A program made the translations under genes and the position numbers. From positions 1 through 6,628 of the forward strand of contig JAEWEH010000191.1 of the NCBI GenBank assembly GCA_023389535.1: a stretch of 6,628 bases of DNA, given 5' to 3'. The notes under the pieces are model-generated. The model did no database searches, had not been told where the DNA came from, and saw only the letters and a program-made list of their open reading frames with translations. Source of the stretch: Pseudomonadota bacterium. GTDB lineage: Bacteria > Pseudomonadota > Gammaproteobacteria > Burkholderiales > Burkholderiaceae_B. Every line of letters begins with the position of its first letter. The stretch's first letter is position 1. This document shows, in pieces, positions 1 through 5,533 of the stretch.

Positions 1-499
1 GTTCCAGCAAGTTGCCGTTGGACAGCAGCAAGGGGTAGCGCTGTTTATCCGCGCGCAGCGTGACGCGGTAGCACGCCATGACGTCCGGCCGGTCCGGAAA
101 CCAGGCAATGCGGCGGAATCCTTCCGCTTCGCATTGGGTGAACAGCTTGTCGCCCGACACATAGAGGCCCATCAGGCTGGAATTGTCCGCCGGGTGGCAC
201 AGGCTGACGATGTCGACCGAGAAAGCCGGCGCCAGGGGGTAGAGCGTCAGGGTTTCGCCTTGCAACTGGTACATATGGGGATCAAGCTGGCGGCCATCGA
301 TGGCCACGGAAATCAGCTCCAGGTCCTGGCCATTGAGCACCAGTGGAGCAGCTTCGTCGCCCACCCGCCGAAAGTGCATGCGAGTCTGGACCCGGCTTTC
401 AGCGGCGTCCAGATCAAATTGCAGGTCCACTTGTGGAAGGGCGTAAGGATAGGGGCGGTAGTCCAGACGGGAGACGGCGGGAGCGGTATCGGTGCGCAT
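1..499 (-). CDS. pepN: Aminopeptidase N (M1 family), N-terminal part, cut by window edge
   Basis: Reading leftward from the ATG at 497-499 gives 166 uninterrupted codons to the window edge. The protein begins MRTDTAPAVSRLDYRPYPYA and matches the N-terminal beta-domain of bacterial PepN: a DYR start, VDLQFDLD at 24-31, LVLNGQDLEL at 53-62, then SLMGLYVSG at 108-116 and TQCEAEGFRRI at 121-131, WFPDRPDVMA at 133-142 and LLLSNGNLLE at 157-166. Q122 and E124 align with Gln119 and Glu121 of E. coli PepN, which contact the substrate N-terminus. The GAMEN and HExxH zinc motifs lie downstream, outside the window. Family members are about 870-900 residues, so roughly four fifths is missing. PepN is a cytosolic zinc exopeptidase that removes N-terminal residues late in protein turnover. 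The frame stays open for another 19 codons upstream, but there is no ATG, GTG or TTG there, so this start is the only candidate. No clear Shine-Dalgarno sequence precedes it. Identity is secure from the motifs. Confidence 0.93.
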   Translation of the reverse strand, partial: MRTDTAPAVSRLDYRPYPYALPQVDLQFDLDAAESRVQTRMHFRRVGDEAAPLVLNGQDLELISVAIDGRQLDPHMYQLQGETLTLYPLAPAFSVDIVSLCHPADNSSLMGLYVSGDKLFTQCEAEGFRRIAWFPDRPDVMACYRVTLRADKQRYPLLLSNGNLLE

Positions 500-664
500 A
501 TTGTCAGAGCGAAAAGATCCAGGATGTCTTATTGTAGTGTTTGCGCCGTGTTGCTGTTTTTAATCCAAAGATGCAACCTTTGCCATGTTTTAATGGTCTT
601 ATAGTAGTAGGCCGCAATACGCCGAAAGAACTGGCGGCATGGGCCGGATAAGCAGGGGAAAAGC
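500..664. promoter_or_regulatory. Divergent intergenic region between pepN and the DUF4136 gene
   Basis: This 165-bp region is richer in A+T than its flanks and separates two genes that point away from each other, so it should hold both promoters. For pepN, a TACAAT -10-like hexamer lies on the minus strand (531-536), 31 bp before the ATG, but I see no good -35 at the right distance. For the lipoprotein gene, TATAGT at 600-605 resembles a -10 element; a TTGCCA at 580-585 is only 14 bp away, too close for a standard spacer. A CAAAG-N7-CTTTG dyad (566-582) sits between the two candidates. A good ribosome binding site, AGGGGAA at 654-660, serves the plus-strand gene. The promoter positions are inferred from hexamer similarity alone. 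Confidence 0.4.
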
Positions 665-1306
665 ATGTGGCAAACGATACGTCATTACCAAGCGCTACCC
701 AACGGTGTCATCGCATTGGCCTGCGCGGCCTTGCTGGCCGGTTGCGCTTCCACCTTGTCAGCCAAGGTCACCAGCTATCAGCAATGGCCCGCAAACGCAC
801 AGGGCGCAACTTACCGGATAGTGCCCGAGGCCAAGCAGGCCAACAACCTTGAATTTCAGACCATCGCCGACATGATACGTGCGTCCATAGGCCCGACCGG
901 ACTGGTCGAAGCCCGGGCAGGCCAGTCGCCGCGGTTCGACGTCCATGTGCAGTATGACAATCCTCTGACCCAAACCTGGGTGCAGCGCTATAACGATTAT
1001 TATGATGGTTGGGGATTCGGTCCCGCCTTCGGGGGATATTATGGCGGCTGGACCGGATGGGGGGGCGGCATCTACATGAGGCCTTCAGTCAGTAACGAGC
1101 TGGTGGAAGTGTATAAAAATACATTAACCATCATTATCAATGATAATCAGAATCACGGCGCCGAAGTTTATAGGGCCAGCGCCGTGAATGTCAGTAACGG
1201 CTCGAATTTATTGCAGGTCATGCCTTATTTGGCGCAGGCGGTATTCGATCAGTTCCCCGGCAATAATGGCACAGTAAGGGAAGTGAAATACGACAGGCGG
1301 CCTTGA
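665..1306 (+). CDS. DUF4136 family outer-membrane lipoprotein
   Basis: The 213-residue product has a lipoprotein signal peptide: a basic N-terminus (R6, H7), a hydrophobic core around 15-25 and the lipobox LLAGC, with the lipidated cysteine at residue 27. The residue after the cysteine is alanine, not aspartate, so the Lol rules predict outer-membrane sorting. The mature part follows the DUF4136 pattern: an early aromatic strand (residues 35-53), a segment that begins LEFQTIADMIRASI and reads on to VEAR (62-84), a strand FDVHVQYD (91-98), and a Gly/Tyr/Trp-rich loop at about 112-137. The C-terminal half (about 143-205) has alternating strands and ends in a basic tail. The molecular function of the family is not established; it is generally treated as a cell-envelope component. 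The start is supported by AGGGGAA 4 bp upstream, and starting there also makes a well-formed signal peptide. It is monocistronic in appearance: pepN diverges from it and the H-NS-type gene converges on it, with 10 bp between the stop codons. Family call is firm, function unknown. Confidence 0.88.
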   Translation: MWQTIRHYQALPNGVIALACAALLAGCASTLSAKVTSYQQWPANAQGATYRIVPEAKQANNLEFQTIADMIRASIGPTGLVEARAGQSPRFDVHVQYDNPLTQTWVQRYNDYYDGWGFGPAFGGYYGGWTGWGGGIYMRPSVSNELVEVYKNTLTIIINDNQNHGAEVYRASAVNVSNGSNLLQVMPYLAQAVFDQFPGNNGTVREVKYDRRP

Positions 1307-1313
1307 CCGCCTG
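1294..1313. terminator. Small hairpin at convergent gene ends, possible weak bidirectional terminator
   Basis: CAGGCGG (1294-1300) and CCGCCTG (1307-1313) form a perfect 7-bp GC-rich stem with a 6-nt loop. The stop codon of the lipoprotein gene lies in the loop, and the H-NS-type gene ends 4 bp after the right arm. The symmetry and position between convergent genes suit a shared 3'-end structure. Neither strand has a T-run after the stem, so it is not a standard intrinsic terminator; it may only stabilise 3' ends or slow polymerase. Confidence 0.4.
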
Positions 1314-1316
1314 CCC

Positions 1317-1670
1317 TTATGCAACCAGGAAATCCTCGCGGTCCTTGCCTTCGGCTTCTGCATTGCTGAGCCAGCGCGGAGCTTTGCCGCGACCGGTCCA
1401 GGTTTCGCCTGTATCGGGGTGGCGGTATTTAATGGGAACGGTGCGTTTTGCGGCGGTGGCGGGCGAACCGTTGGTCTTGCGGGGAATGGCTTTCTTGTTA
1501 TATGCGTGGGTGATTTCATCTGGCGTGATATCGTATTCACGCATCGAACGTATTATGGATGTAATGACGGGCCCGCGTCTCTTTGTTTGTAAAGCCTGAG
1601 CCTGTTTTTGAAGTTTCAGGATCTCTTTTTCAATTTTTTGTTTTAAAGCAGCGTAGTTATCGCGAGTCAT
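1317..1670 (-). CDS. H-NS family histone-like nucleoid-structuring protein
   Basis: The 117-residue protein has the two-part layout of beta-proteobacterial H-NS proteins (the BpH3/HvrA-like group). An N-terminal charged helix with heptad-like spacing (about residues 5-31, rich in K, Q, E and L) fits the oligomerisation coiled coil. A middle helical segment, ITSIIRSMREYDITPDEITHAY in two runs (36-46 and 47-57), is followed by a flexible basic linker (58-80) and the DNA-binding domain. The last contains YRHPDTGETW (82-91) and TGRGKAPRWL (92-101), the conserved minor-groove-binding loop. Such proteins bridge AT-rich DNA, compact the nucleoid and silence horizontally acquired or stress genes. The start is supported by AGGA on the minus strand at 1678-1681, 7 bp before the ATG. 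It appears to be a single-gene unit, divergent from the amidohydrolase gene. Whether it acts on the nearby ectoine promoter cannot be judged from the sequence. Burkholderiales genomes usually hold several paralogues, so no specific gene symbol is given. Confidence 0.92.
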   Translation of the reverse strand: MTRDNYAALKQKIEKEILKLQKQAQALQTKRRGPVITSIIRSMREYDITPDEITHAYNKKAIPRKTNGSPATAAKRTVPIKYRHPDTGETWTGRGKAPRWLSNAEAEGKDREDFLVA

Positions 1671-1823
1671 TCGATATTCCTGTGTTAGCGGTTTTCAGGG
1701 GTTTACCGGTTATGGCTGGCAAGGCATGGTATATAAACCATATTAACCGCTGGGATTTTAACGTATTTTTATTCGGTTAATTCTTGAGCTATAAATAATA
1801 TAGGGCGCGTATCTCGATTATCC
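1671..1823. promoter_or_regulatory. AT-rich divergent promoter region between H-NS-type gene and Nit-type hydrolase
   Basis: This 153-bp spacer separates divergent genes and is markedly AT-rich, especially at 1726-1800. On the plus strand a TATAAA at 1790-1795 (five of six matches to the -10 consensus) and an overlapping TAATAT at 1796-1801 lie 22-34 bp before the hydrolase ATG, without a convincing -35. A nearly perfect 16-bp palindrome (1726-1741, ATGGT arms, one mismatched pair) lies in the centre, and a distant 7-bp inverted pair (AGCGGTT at 1687-1693, AACCGCT at 1745-1751) flanks it. Such curved AT-rich DNA is a typical target for H-NS proteins, so autoregulation of the leftward gene is plausible but inferred. 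No clear Shine-Dalgarno sequence precedes the hydrolase gene. Confidence 0.45.
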
Positions 1824-2642
1824 ATGGAAGAAGCGAAAAAAACCTTCAGGGTTGCGGCCCTGCAAACCGTCAGTTCAACGAACGTAGAGCAGAATCTGGC
1901 CGCTGCAGCCGATCTGATAGCGCGCGCGGTCAGCGCCGGCGCAGAGCTTATTGCACTGCCGGAATATTTCTGTTTCATGGGACACAAGGATACCGACAAG
2001 TTATCGTTGAAAGAAACACCCGGAAGCGGGCCGATTCAAGAGTTTTTAGCCTCGCAAGCGCGCCAGCATGGAATATGGCTGGTAGGCGGTACATTACCAT
2101 TGGATAATGACGAGCCCCAGCGTATTTATAATACCAGCCTCGTTTATGACCCCGCGGGTAATCAAGTCGCCCGCTACGACAAAATACATTTATTCGGTTT
2201 TAAAAAGGGCGCGGAAAGCTACGACGAATCCATTTCCATACGTCCTGGCGAAAATAAGCCGCAGACATTTATGGCGCCTTGCGGGCGTGTCGGCCTATCT
2301 ATTTGCTACGATCTGCGTTTTCCCGAACTTTTCCGTGCGATGGGTGAAGTAAGCCTTGTGGTTTTGCCATCCGCCTTCACCTATACGACAGGGTCCGCGC
2401 ACTGGGACATTTTGCTGCGCGCGCGGGCGATCGAGAACCAGTGCTACGTGCTTGCCCCGGCACAAGGGGGCAAGCACGAAAACGGCCGGCGCACCTGGGG
2501 CCATTCCGCGCTGGTGGACCCCTGGGGGGGCGTTATGGATTGCGTCGACGAAGGTCCCGGATACGCCATCGGCGATATCGATCCCGGGAGGCTGGCCGAT
2601 ATCCGCAGTTCGCTTCCGGCGCTACGGCACCGGACCATGTAA
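1824..2642 (+). CDS. Carbon-nitrogen hydrolase, Nit1 / deaminated-glutathione-amidase type
   Basis: The 272-residue protein is a nitrilase-superfamily amidohydrolase of normal length with all three catalytic residues: Glu47 in LIALPEYF, Lys120 in YDKIHLFGF, and Cys161 in SICYDLRFPEL. Further signatures are PSAFTYTTGSAHW, LLRARAIENQCYVLAPAQ, and GHSALVDPWG near the C-terminus. The combination CYDLRFPEL plus FTYTTGSAHW is that of the Nit1/YbeM branch, whose studied members hydrolyse deaminated glutathione (a transaminase side product) to alpha-ketoglutarate and cysteinylglycine. This would make it a cytosolic metabolite-repair enzyme; the exact substrate here is inferred from family. The start at 1824 has no obvious ribosome binding site, but the protein lines up with homologues from FRVAALQ (residue 8), and no other ATG lies nearby. 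It is followed after 37 bp by tldD on the same strand with no terminator between, suggesting co-transcription. An omega-amidase-like or other nitrilase activity is the main alternative. Confidence 0.92.
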   Translation: MEEAKKTFRVAALQTVSSTNVEQNLAAAADLIARAVSAGAELIALPEYFCFMGHKDTDKLSLKETPGSGPIQEFLASQARQHGIWLVGGTLPLDNDEPQRIYNTSLVYDPAGNQVARYDKIHLFGFKKGAESYDESISIRPGENKPQTFMAPCGRVGLSICYDLRFPELFRAMGEVSLVVLPSAFTYTTGSAHWDILLRARAIENQCYVLAPAQGGKHENGRRTWGHSALVDPWGGVMDCVDEGPGYAIGDIDPGRLADIRSSLPALRHRTM

Positions 2643-2679
2643 AGTTATAAGCTTGATTAAACGGTAAACGCTGATATTT

Positions 2680-4137
2680 ATGAAAATTGCAGATCCCGCC
2701 ATTAATGCCTTGGCCACGGCCAAATCCGTATTGCTGGACCCGTGGGGCTTGAGCGAGTCTGATATGGCGCGCGCGCTCGGCGAAATATTCACCCACAAGG
2801 TCGATTATGCCGACCTGTATTTTCAATATACCCGCAACGAAAGCTGGAGCCTGGAAGAAGGCATCGTCAAAACGGGCAGTTTTTCGATAGAGCAGGGGGT
2901 TGGGGTGCGCGCGATCAGTGGTGAAAAGACCGCTTTCGCCTATTCCGACACCTTGTCGGCCGACGCACTATTGTCGTCGGCACGGGTGGTGCGCAGCATT
3001 GCTCGCCAGGGGGCTGGCCGACAAAAGGTCATGACCGGCCATCCGCCCGCGGGACATAGCCTGTATGCGCCCATCGACCCGCTCAATACTTTGTCGGCGC
3101 CAGATAAGGTCGCGCTGCTGGAACGCATCGAGGCCATGGCGCGTGCAGCCGACCCGCACATCATCCAGGTCATGGCTGGGCTGGGCGCCGAATACGATGT
3201 CATTCTGGTTGCCGGCAGCGACGGGCGGCTGGCTGCGGACGTCCGTCCTCTGGTGCGTTTGTCGCTGACGGTCATCGCCGAACGCGATGGCCGGCGCGAG
3301 ATGGGCCATGGCGGTGGCGGTGGCCGCACCGGCCTGGCGTACTTCACCGACGACATTTTGCGCTCGTATGTGCAGCGCGCCACGCACGAAGCGCTTACCA
3401 ACCTGCAGGCCCGGCCCGCGCCGGCCGGCGAAATGACCGTGGTATTGGGGTCGGGCTGGCCCGGCATCCTGCTGCACGAGGCCGTCGGCCACGGGCTGGA
3501 AGGTGATTTCAATCGCAAGGGGTCCAGTGTGTTTGCCGGGCGCATAGGCCAGCGCGTGGCCTCCAGGGGCGTCACCGTCATCGATGACGGCACCCTCGCT
3601 GATCGGCGCGGATCCCTGAATATCGACGACGAAGGCAATCCCACACAGCGCAACGTCCTGATCGAGGACGGCATCCTGAAAGGCTATATGCAGGATTCGA
3701 TGAACGCGCGGCTGATGAAAATGCCCGTCACCGGCAACGGCCGCCGCGAATCCTATGCCCATTTGCCCATGCCGCGCATGACCAACACGTATATGCTGGC
3801 CGGCGAGGCGGCCCCAGAGGAAATCATCGCTTCGGTCAAGAAAGGCTTGTATGCCGTCAATTTCGGCGGCGGGCAAGTGGATATCACCAGCGGTAAGTTT
3901 GTCTTTTCGGCTTCCGAGGCCTACATGATCGAAGACGGCAAGGTCAGCTATCCCGTGAAAGGCGCAACGCTTATTGGCAACGGACCTGATGCGATGAATC
4001 GCGTGGGCATGATAGGCAACGACCTGCAGCTGGATTCGGGTGTCGGTACCTGCGGCAAGGAAGGTCAAAGCGTGCCCGTGGGTGTCGGCATGCCCACAGT
4101 ACGCATGGAAGGCCTTACGGTGGGCGGCACGGCCTAG
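2680..4137 (+). CDS. tldD: Metalloprotease TldD
   Basis: At 485 residues this is full length for TldD (E. coli about 481). The zinc-binding HExxxH motif is seen as HEAVGHG at 266-272, with His266, Glu267 and His271. The third ligand, a cysteine, is Cys458 in [10 protein letters not shown] near the C-terminus, as in E. coli TldD. Other family signatures include [18 protein letters not shown] (30-47), which precedes a [11 protein letters not shown] stretch, [16 protein letters not shown] in the N-terminal domain, [10 protein letters not shown] before the catalytic domain, and [14 protein letters not shown] in the C-terminal beta-rich part. TldD forms a heterodimer with TldE/PmbA, which cleaves unfolded peptides processively in the cytosol and in E. 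coli matures microcin B17 and degrades the CcdA antitoxin. No tldE/pmbA is in this window. The likely promoter is upstream of the amidohydrolase gene. The start lacks a strong Shine-Dalgarno sequence, so translation may depend partly on the upstream gene. A strong terminator follows 134 bp after the stop. Identification is secure. Confidence 0.96.
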   Translation: MKIADPAINALATAKSVLLDPWGLSESDMARALGEIFTHKVDYADLYFQYTRNESWSLEEGIVKTGSFSIEQGVGVRAISGEKTAFAYSDTLSADALLSSARVVRSIARQGAGRQKVMTGHPPAGHSLYAPIDPLNTLSAPDKVALLERIEAMARAADPHIIQVMAGLGAEYDVILVAGSDGRLAADVRPLVRLSLTVIAERDGRREMGHGGGGGRTGLAYFTDDILRSYVQRATHEALTNLQARPAPAGEMTVVLGSGWPGILLHEAVGHGLEGDFNRKGSSVFAGRIGQRVASRGVTVIDDGTLADRRGSLNIDDEGNPTQRNVLIEDGILKGYMQDSMNARLMKMPVTGNGRRESYAHLPMPRMTNTYMLAGEAAPEEIIASVKKGLYAVNFGGGQVDITSGKFVFSASEAYMIEDGKVSYPVKGATLIGNGPDAMNRVGMIGNDLQLDSGVGTCGKEGQSVPVGVGMPTVRMEGLTVGGTA

Positions 4138-4185
4138 CATCGCCAGGGCGGCCCATGACCCGATGCTTCTTCAGTAAGGGGCATC

Positions 4186-4213
4186 CTGGCCTGCTACGCC
4201 TGCTAGCAGCCAG
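4186..4213 (+). other. Stem-loop with a bulged stem, left arm shared by three tandem right arms
   Basis: CTGGCCTGCTA at 4186-4196 is the inverse complement of TAGCAGCCAG (4204-4213) apart from one extra C, giving a 10-bp stem with one bulged base and a 7-nt loop. The right arm is the first of three tandem copies (4204-4213, 4215-4224, 4226-4235), so the left arm could pair with any of them, giving three mutually exclusive hairpins with loops of 7, 18 and 29 nt. It lies in the 3' untranslated region of tldD, ahead of the intrinsic terminator. It would be transcribed, and its role is unknown. Formation is inferred from complementarity. Confidence 0.5.
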
Positions 4214-4240
4214 ATAGCAGCCAGATAGCAGCCAGGTAGC
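4204..4240. repeat. Tandem 11-bp direct repeat, three copies plus a partial fourth
   Basis: Units are TAGCAGCCAGA at 4204-4214 and 4215-4225, TAGCAGCCAGG at 4226-4236, then a partial TAGC at 4237-4240. The first two units are identical and the third differs only in the last base. The 11-bp period is close to one helical turn. The 5' end overlaps a 10-bp perfect palindrome, CTGCTAGCAG (4200-4209). It is probably a slippage-derived minisatellite, and copy number may vary between strains. It is non-coding in the 3' untranslated region of tldD. Confidence 0.9.
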
Positions 4241-4270
4241 GGCGCCTCTTGCAATCCCAGCTGTCCACGT

Positions 4271-4315
4271 CCTCGGCAACGCCGTATCTTATCGGCCTTG
4301 CCGAGGGCGTTTTTT
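4271..4315 (+). terminator. Rho-independent terminator after tldD
   Basis: CCTCGGCAA (4271-4279) pairs perfectly with TTGCCGAGG (4298-4306). After one C-C mismatch the stem continues with GCCG (4281-4284) pairing CGGC (4293-4296), closing an 8-nt loop TATCTTAT. Three bases later comes a run of six T (4310-4315), then A and three more T. This is a strong intrinsic terminator in the plus direction. It isolates the hydrolase-tldD unit from the ectoine operon. There is no T-run for the minus direction, so it works one way only. Confidence 0.92.
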
Positions 4316-4354
4316 ATTTGCGGCCGATCCGCTCTTGTTTTTCGTTTCTCCGAT

Positions 4355-4383
4355 TTGACACAATTGCTTTGCCGACATATAGT
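4355..4383 (+). promoter_or_regulatory. Near-consensus sigma-70 promoter for the ectR-ectA operon
   Basis: A perfect -35 hexamer TTGACA (4355-4360), an optimal 17-bp spacer and a -10 hexamer TATAGT (4378-4383, five of six) stand directly ahead of ectR. The expected transcription start is near 4390. That puts the first ATG (4398) only about 8 nt from the 5' end, whereas the ATG at 4419 would have a leader of about 29 nt. So strong a promoter for a repressor-led operon implies that regulation is by repression rather than activation, which matches EctR as a MarR-type repressor; this is inference. It lies 40 bp downstream of the tldD terminator T-run. Confidence 0.82.
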
Positions 4384-4397
4384 TTCAGCAGAAATTA

Positions 4398-4964
4398 ATG
4401 CCACTGAATTTATTAGTCATGCAAACGAATATACCGTCGCCTGCGCAGCAGTATGATTTGCGCATTCTCCGCGCTCTGCGGCGCATTACGCGTTCTGTAG
4501 CGCTGCATTCACGCCAATTGGCGGCCTGCAGCAATATCACGGCGCCTCAATTGGTCTGCTTGCGCGCAGTCATCGATCGTGGGCCGTTGACCGCCACGGC
4601 CATCAGCCGTGAAATCCATGTCAGCGCCAGCACGGTGGTTGGGATACTTGATCGCCTGGAAGACAAGGGCCTGATACGCCGCGAACGCGGCCGCGAGGAT
4701 CGCCGCATTGTGTTCGTGACGGCGACTGAAGAAGGGGTGAAGCTGGCCCAGGAAACGCCGTCTCCCTTGCAGAAAAAACTGTCCGACGCGCTCAATGCAT
4801 TGCCCGAGCTGGAACAAGCCACCATCACCATGTCGCTGGAGCGCATCGTCGATCTCATGGAATCCGACGATATGACACCCAAAGAAGCCCCTGGGGAACT
4901 GGCCTCGCCCATACTGGACGTGCCGACCTCGGGCCCGCTTCCAGAATCGGGACTGGTAGTGTGA
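4398..4964 (+). CDS. ectR: MarR-family ectoine operon regulator EctR
   Basis: The 188-residue protein is a winged helix-turn-helix regulator of the EctR type. Seen in order: an N-terminal dimerisation helix, DLRILRALRRITRSVALHSR (20-39), with the LHSR signature of EctR proteins; the segment TAPQLVCLRAV (48-58); the helix-turn-helix, about 64-90, ending VVGILDRLEDKG; and a wing with the MarR DRR motif (101-103). TPSPLQKKL (120-128) and LPELEQ (135-140) are also typical of EctR. Residues 156-188 form a Pro/Glu/Ser-rich tail of unclear role. In halotolerant methylotrophs EctR1 represses ectABC, with derepression at high salinity. The start is uncertain: 4398 gives the longest product but has no Shine-Dalgarno sequence and lies very near the predicted transcription start. 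The ATG at 4419 (Met8) fits the leader better and also lacks a clear site. The stop overlaps the GTG of ectA by 4 bp (4961-4964), so the regulator is translated in the same message as ectA. It is unlikely to be another MarR member, given its neighbours and motifs. Confidence 0.92.
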   Translation: MPLNLLVMQTNIPSPAQQYDLRILRALRRITRSVALHSRQLAACSNITAPQLVCLRAVIDRGPLTATAISREIHVSASTVVGILDRLEDKGLIRRERGREDRRIVFVTATEEGVKLAQETPSPLQKKLSDALNALPELEQATITMSLERIVDLMESDDMTPKEAPGELASPILDVPTSGPLPESGLVV

Positions 4965-5530
4965 CTGAGTGGACAGAAACTTCCCTTACTGAACATTACA
5001 ACACCGTCCCGCTCGACGAGGACGGTACCCACCGGGCGGGGCCCGCAGCCTGGATGCGGCAGCCGCGTAAAACGGACGCTGCCGCCATCCACCAGTTGAT
5101 CGCCAATTGTCCCCCGCTCGATCTCAATTCCGTATACACCTACCTGCTCCTTAGCGAGCACTTTCCCGCCACCTGCATGCTTGCAGGCACCGGCGATGTC
5201 ATCGAAGGCTTCATTTCAGGCTATGTGCCGCCCGGGCGGCCCGACGTGCTATTCGTGTGGCAAGTTGCCGTCGACAGCCGGGCACGGGGCAAGCGCCTTG
5301 GGCGCCGCATGCTGAACGCGTTGCTGCAGCGGCCCGCCTTGTCAGGCATCCGCTATATCGAGACCACTGTCGGTCCGGGCAATCTGGCCTCACGCGGGTT
5401 ATTTGCGGGCCTGGCGCAGGACGTCAGCGCGCCATTGCGCGAGCAGACGCTGTTCCCGCCTTGCCTGTTCGGCTCGCAAAGCCACGATGACGAACCCCTT
5501 TTGCGCATCGGTCCATTCCGGATCCCTTAG
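4961..5530 (+). CDS. ectA: L-2,4-diaminobutyrate N-acetyltransferase (ectoine biosynthesis)
   Basis: The 189-residue GNAT-fold enzyme transfers acetyl from acetyl-CoA to the gamma-amino group of L-2,4-diaminobutyrate, giving N-gamma-acetyl-diaminobutyrate, the substrate of EctC. Diagnostic motifs are CPPLDLNSVYTYLLL (50-64), FISGYVPPGRPDVLFVWQVAV (in two parts, 84-95 and 96-104), the acetyl-CoA pyrophosphate loop RARGKRLG (107-114) and ETTVGPGNLASRGLF towards the C-terminus. The conserved core begins at about W31; residues 1-30 are an extension rich in Thr/Glu/Asp, similar in length to that of Halomonas EctA. The GTG start at 4961 overlaps the ectR stop as GTGA. Upstream only a GGGA at 4949-4952 resembles a Shine-Dalgarno, so translation probably depends on ribosomes finishing ectR. 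An ATG at 5054 (M32) could start a core-only protein but has no ribosome binding site that I can see. ectB follows after 103 bp. The protein is soluble with no signal peptide. Function is secure from the motifs and the neighbouring ectB. Confidence 0.95.
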   Translation: MTEWTETSLTEHYNTVPLDEDGTHRAGPAAWMRQPRKTDAAAIHQLIANCPPLDLNSVYTYLLLSEHFPATCMLAGTGDVIEGFISGYVPPGRPDVLFVWQVAVDSRARGKRLGRRMLNALLQRPALSGIRYIETTVGPGNLASRGLFAGLAQDVSAPLREQTLFPPCLFGSQSHDDEPLLRIGPFRIP

Positions 5531-5533
5531 CCC

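Noticed and set aside
134..604. Plus-strand open frame of 156 codons
   Set aside because: It is antisense to the clear pepN N-terminus, and its predicted protein has no recognisable domain. The minus-strand frame carries strong M1 aminopeptidase motifs.
1303..1599. Plus-strand open frame of 98 codons after the lipoprotein gene
   Set aside because: It is antisense to the H-NS-type gene, whose TGRGKAPRWL motif and ribosome binding site establish the minus strand as coding.
2968..4140. Long minus-strand open frame of 390 codons antisense to tldD
   Set aside because: High GC at third codon positions of tldD commonly produces such shadow frames. The translation is His/Ala/Gly-rich with no domain, and the plus strand encodes an intact TldD.
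4204..4240. Tandem repeat as a CRISPR array
   Set aside because: Units are 11 bp and directly abutting with no spacers, and no cas genes are nearby.
4171..4404. Minus-strand open frame of 77 codons in the tldD-ectR gap
   Set aside because: It crosses the 11-bp repeats, the intrinsic terminator and the ect promoter, and its translation shows no domain. Regulatory elements explain this stretch better.
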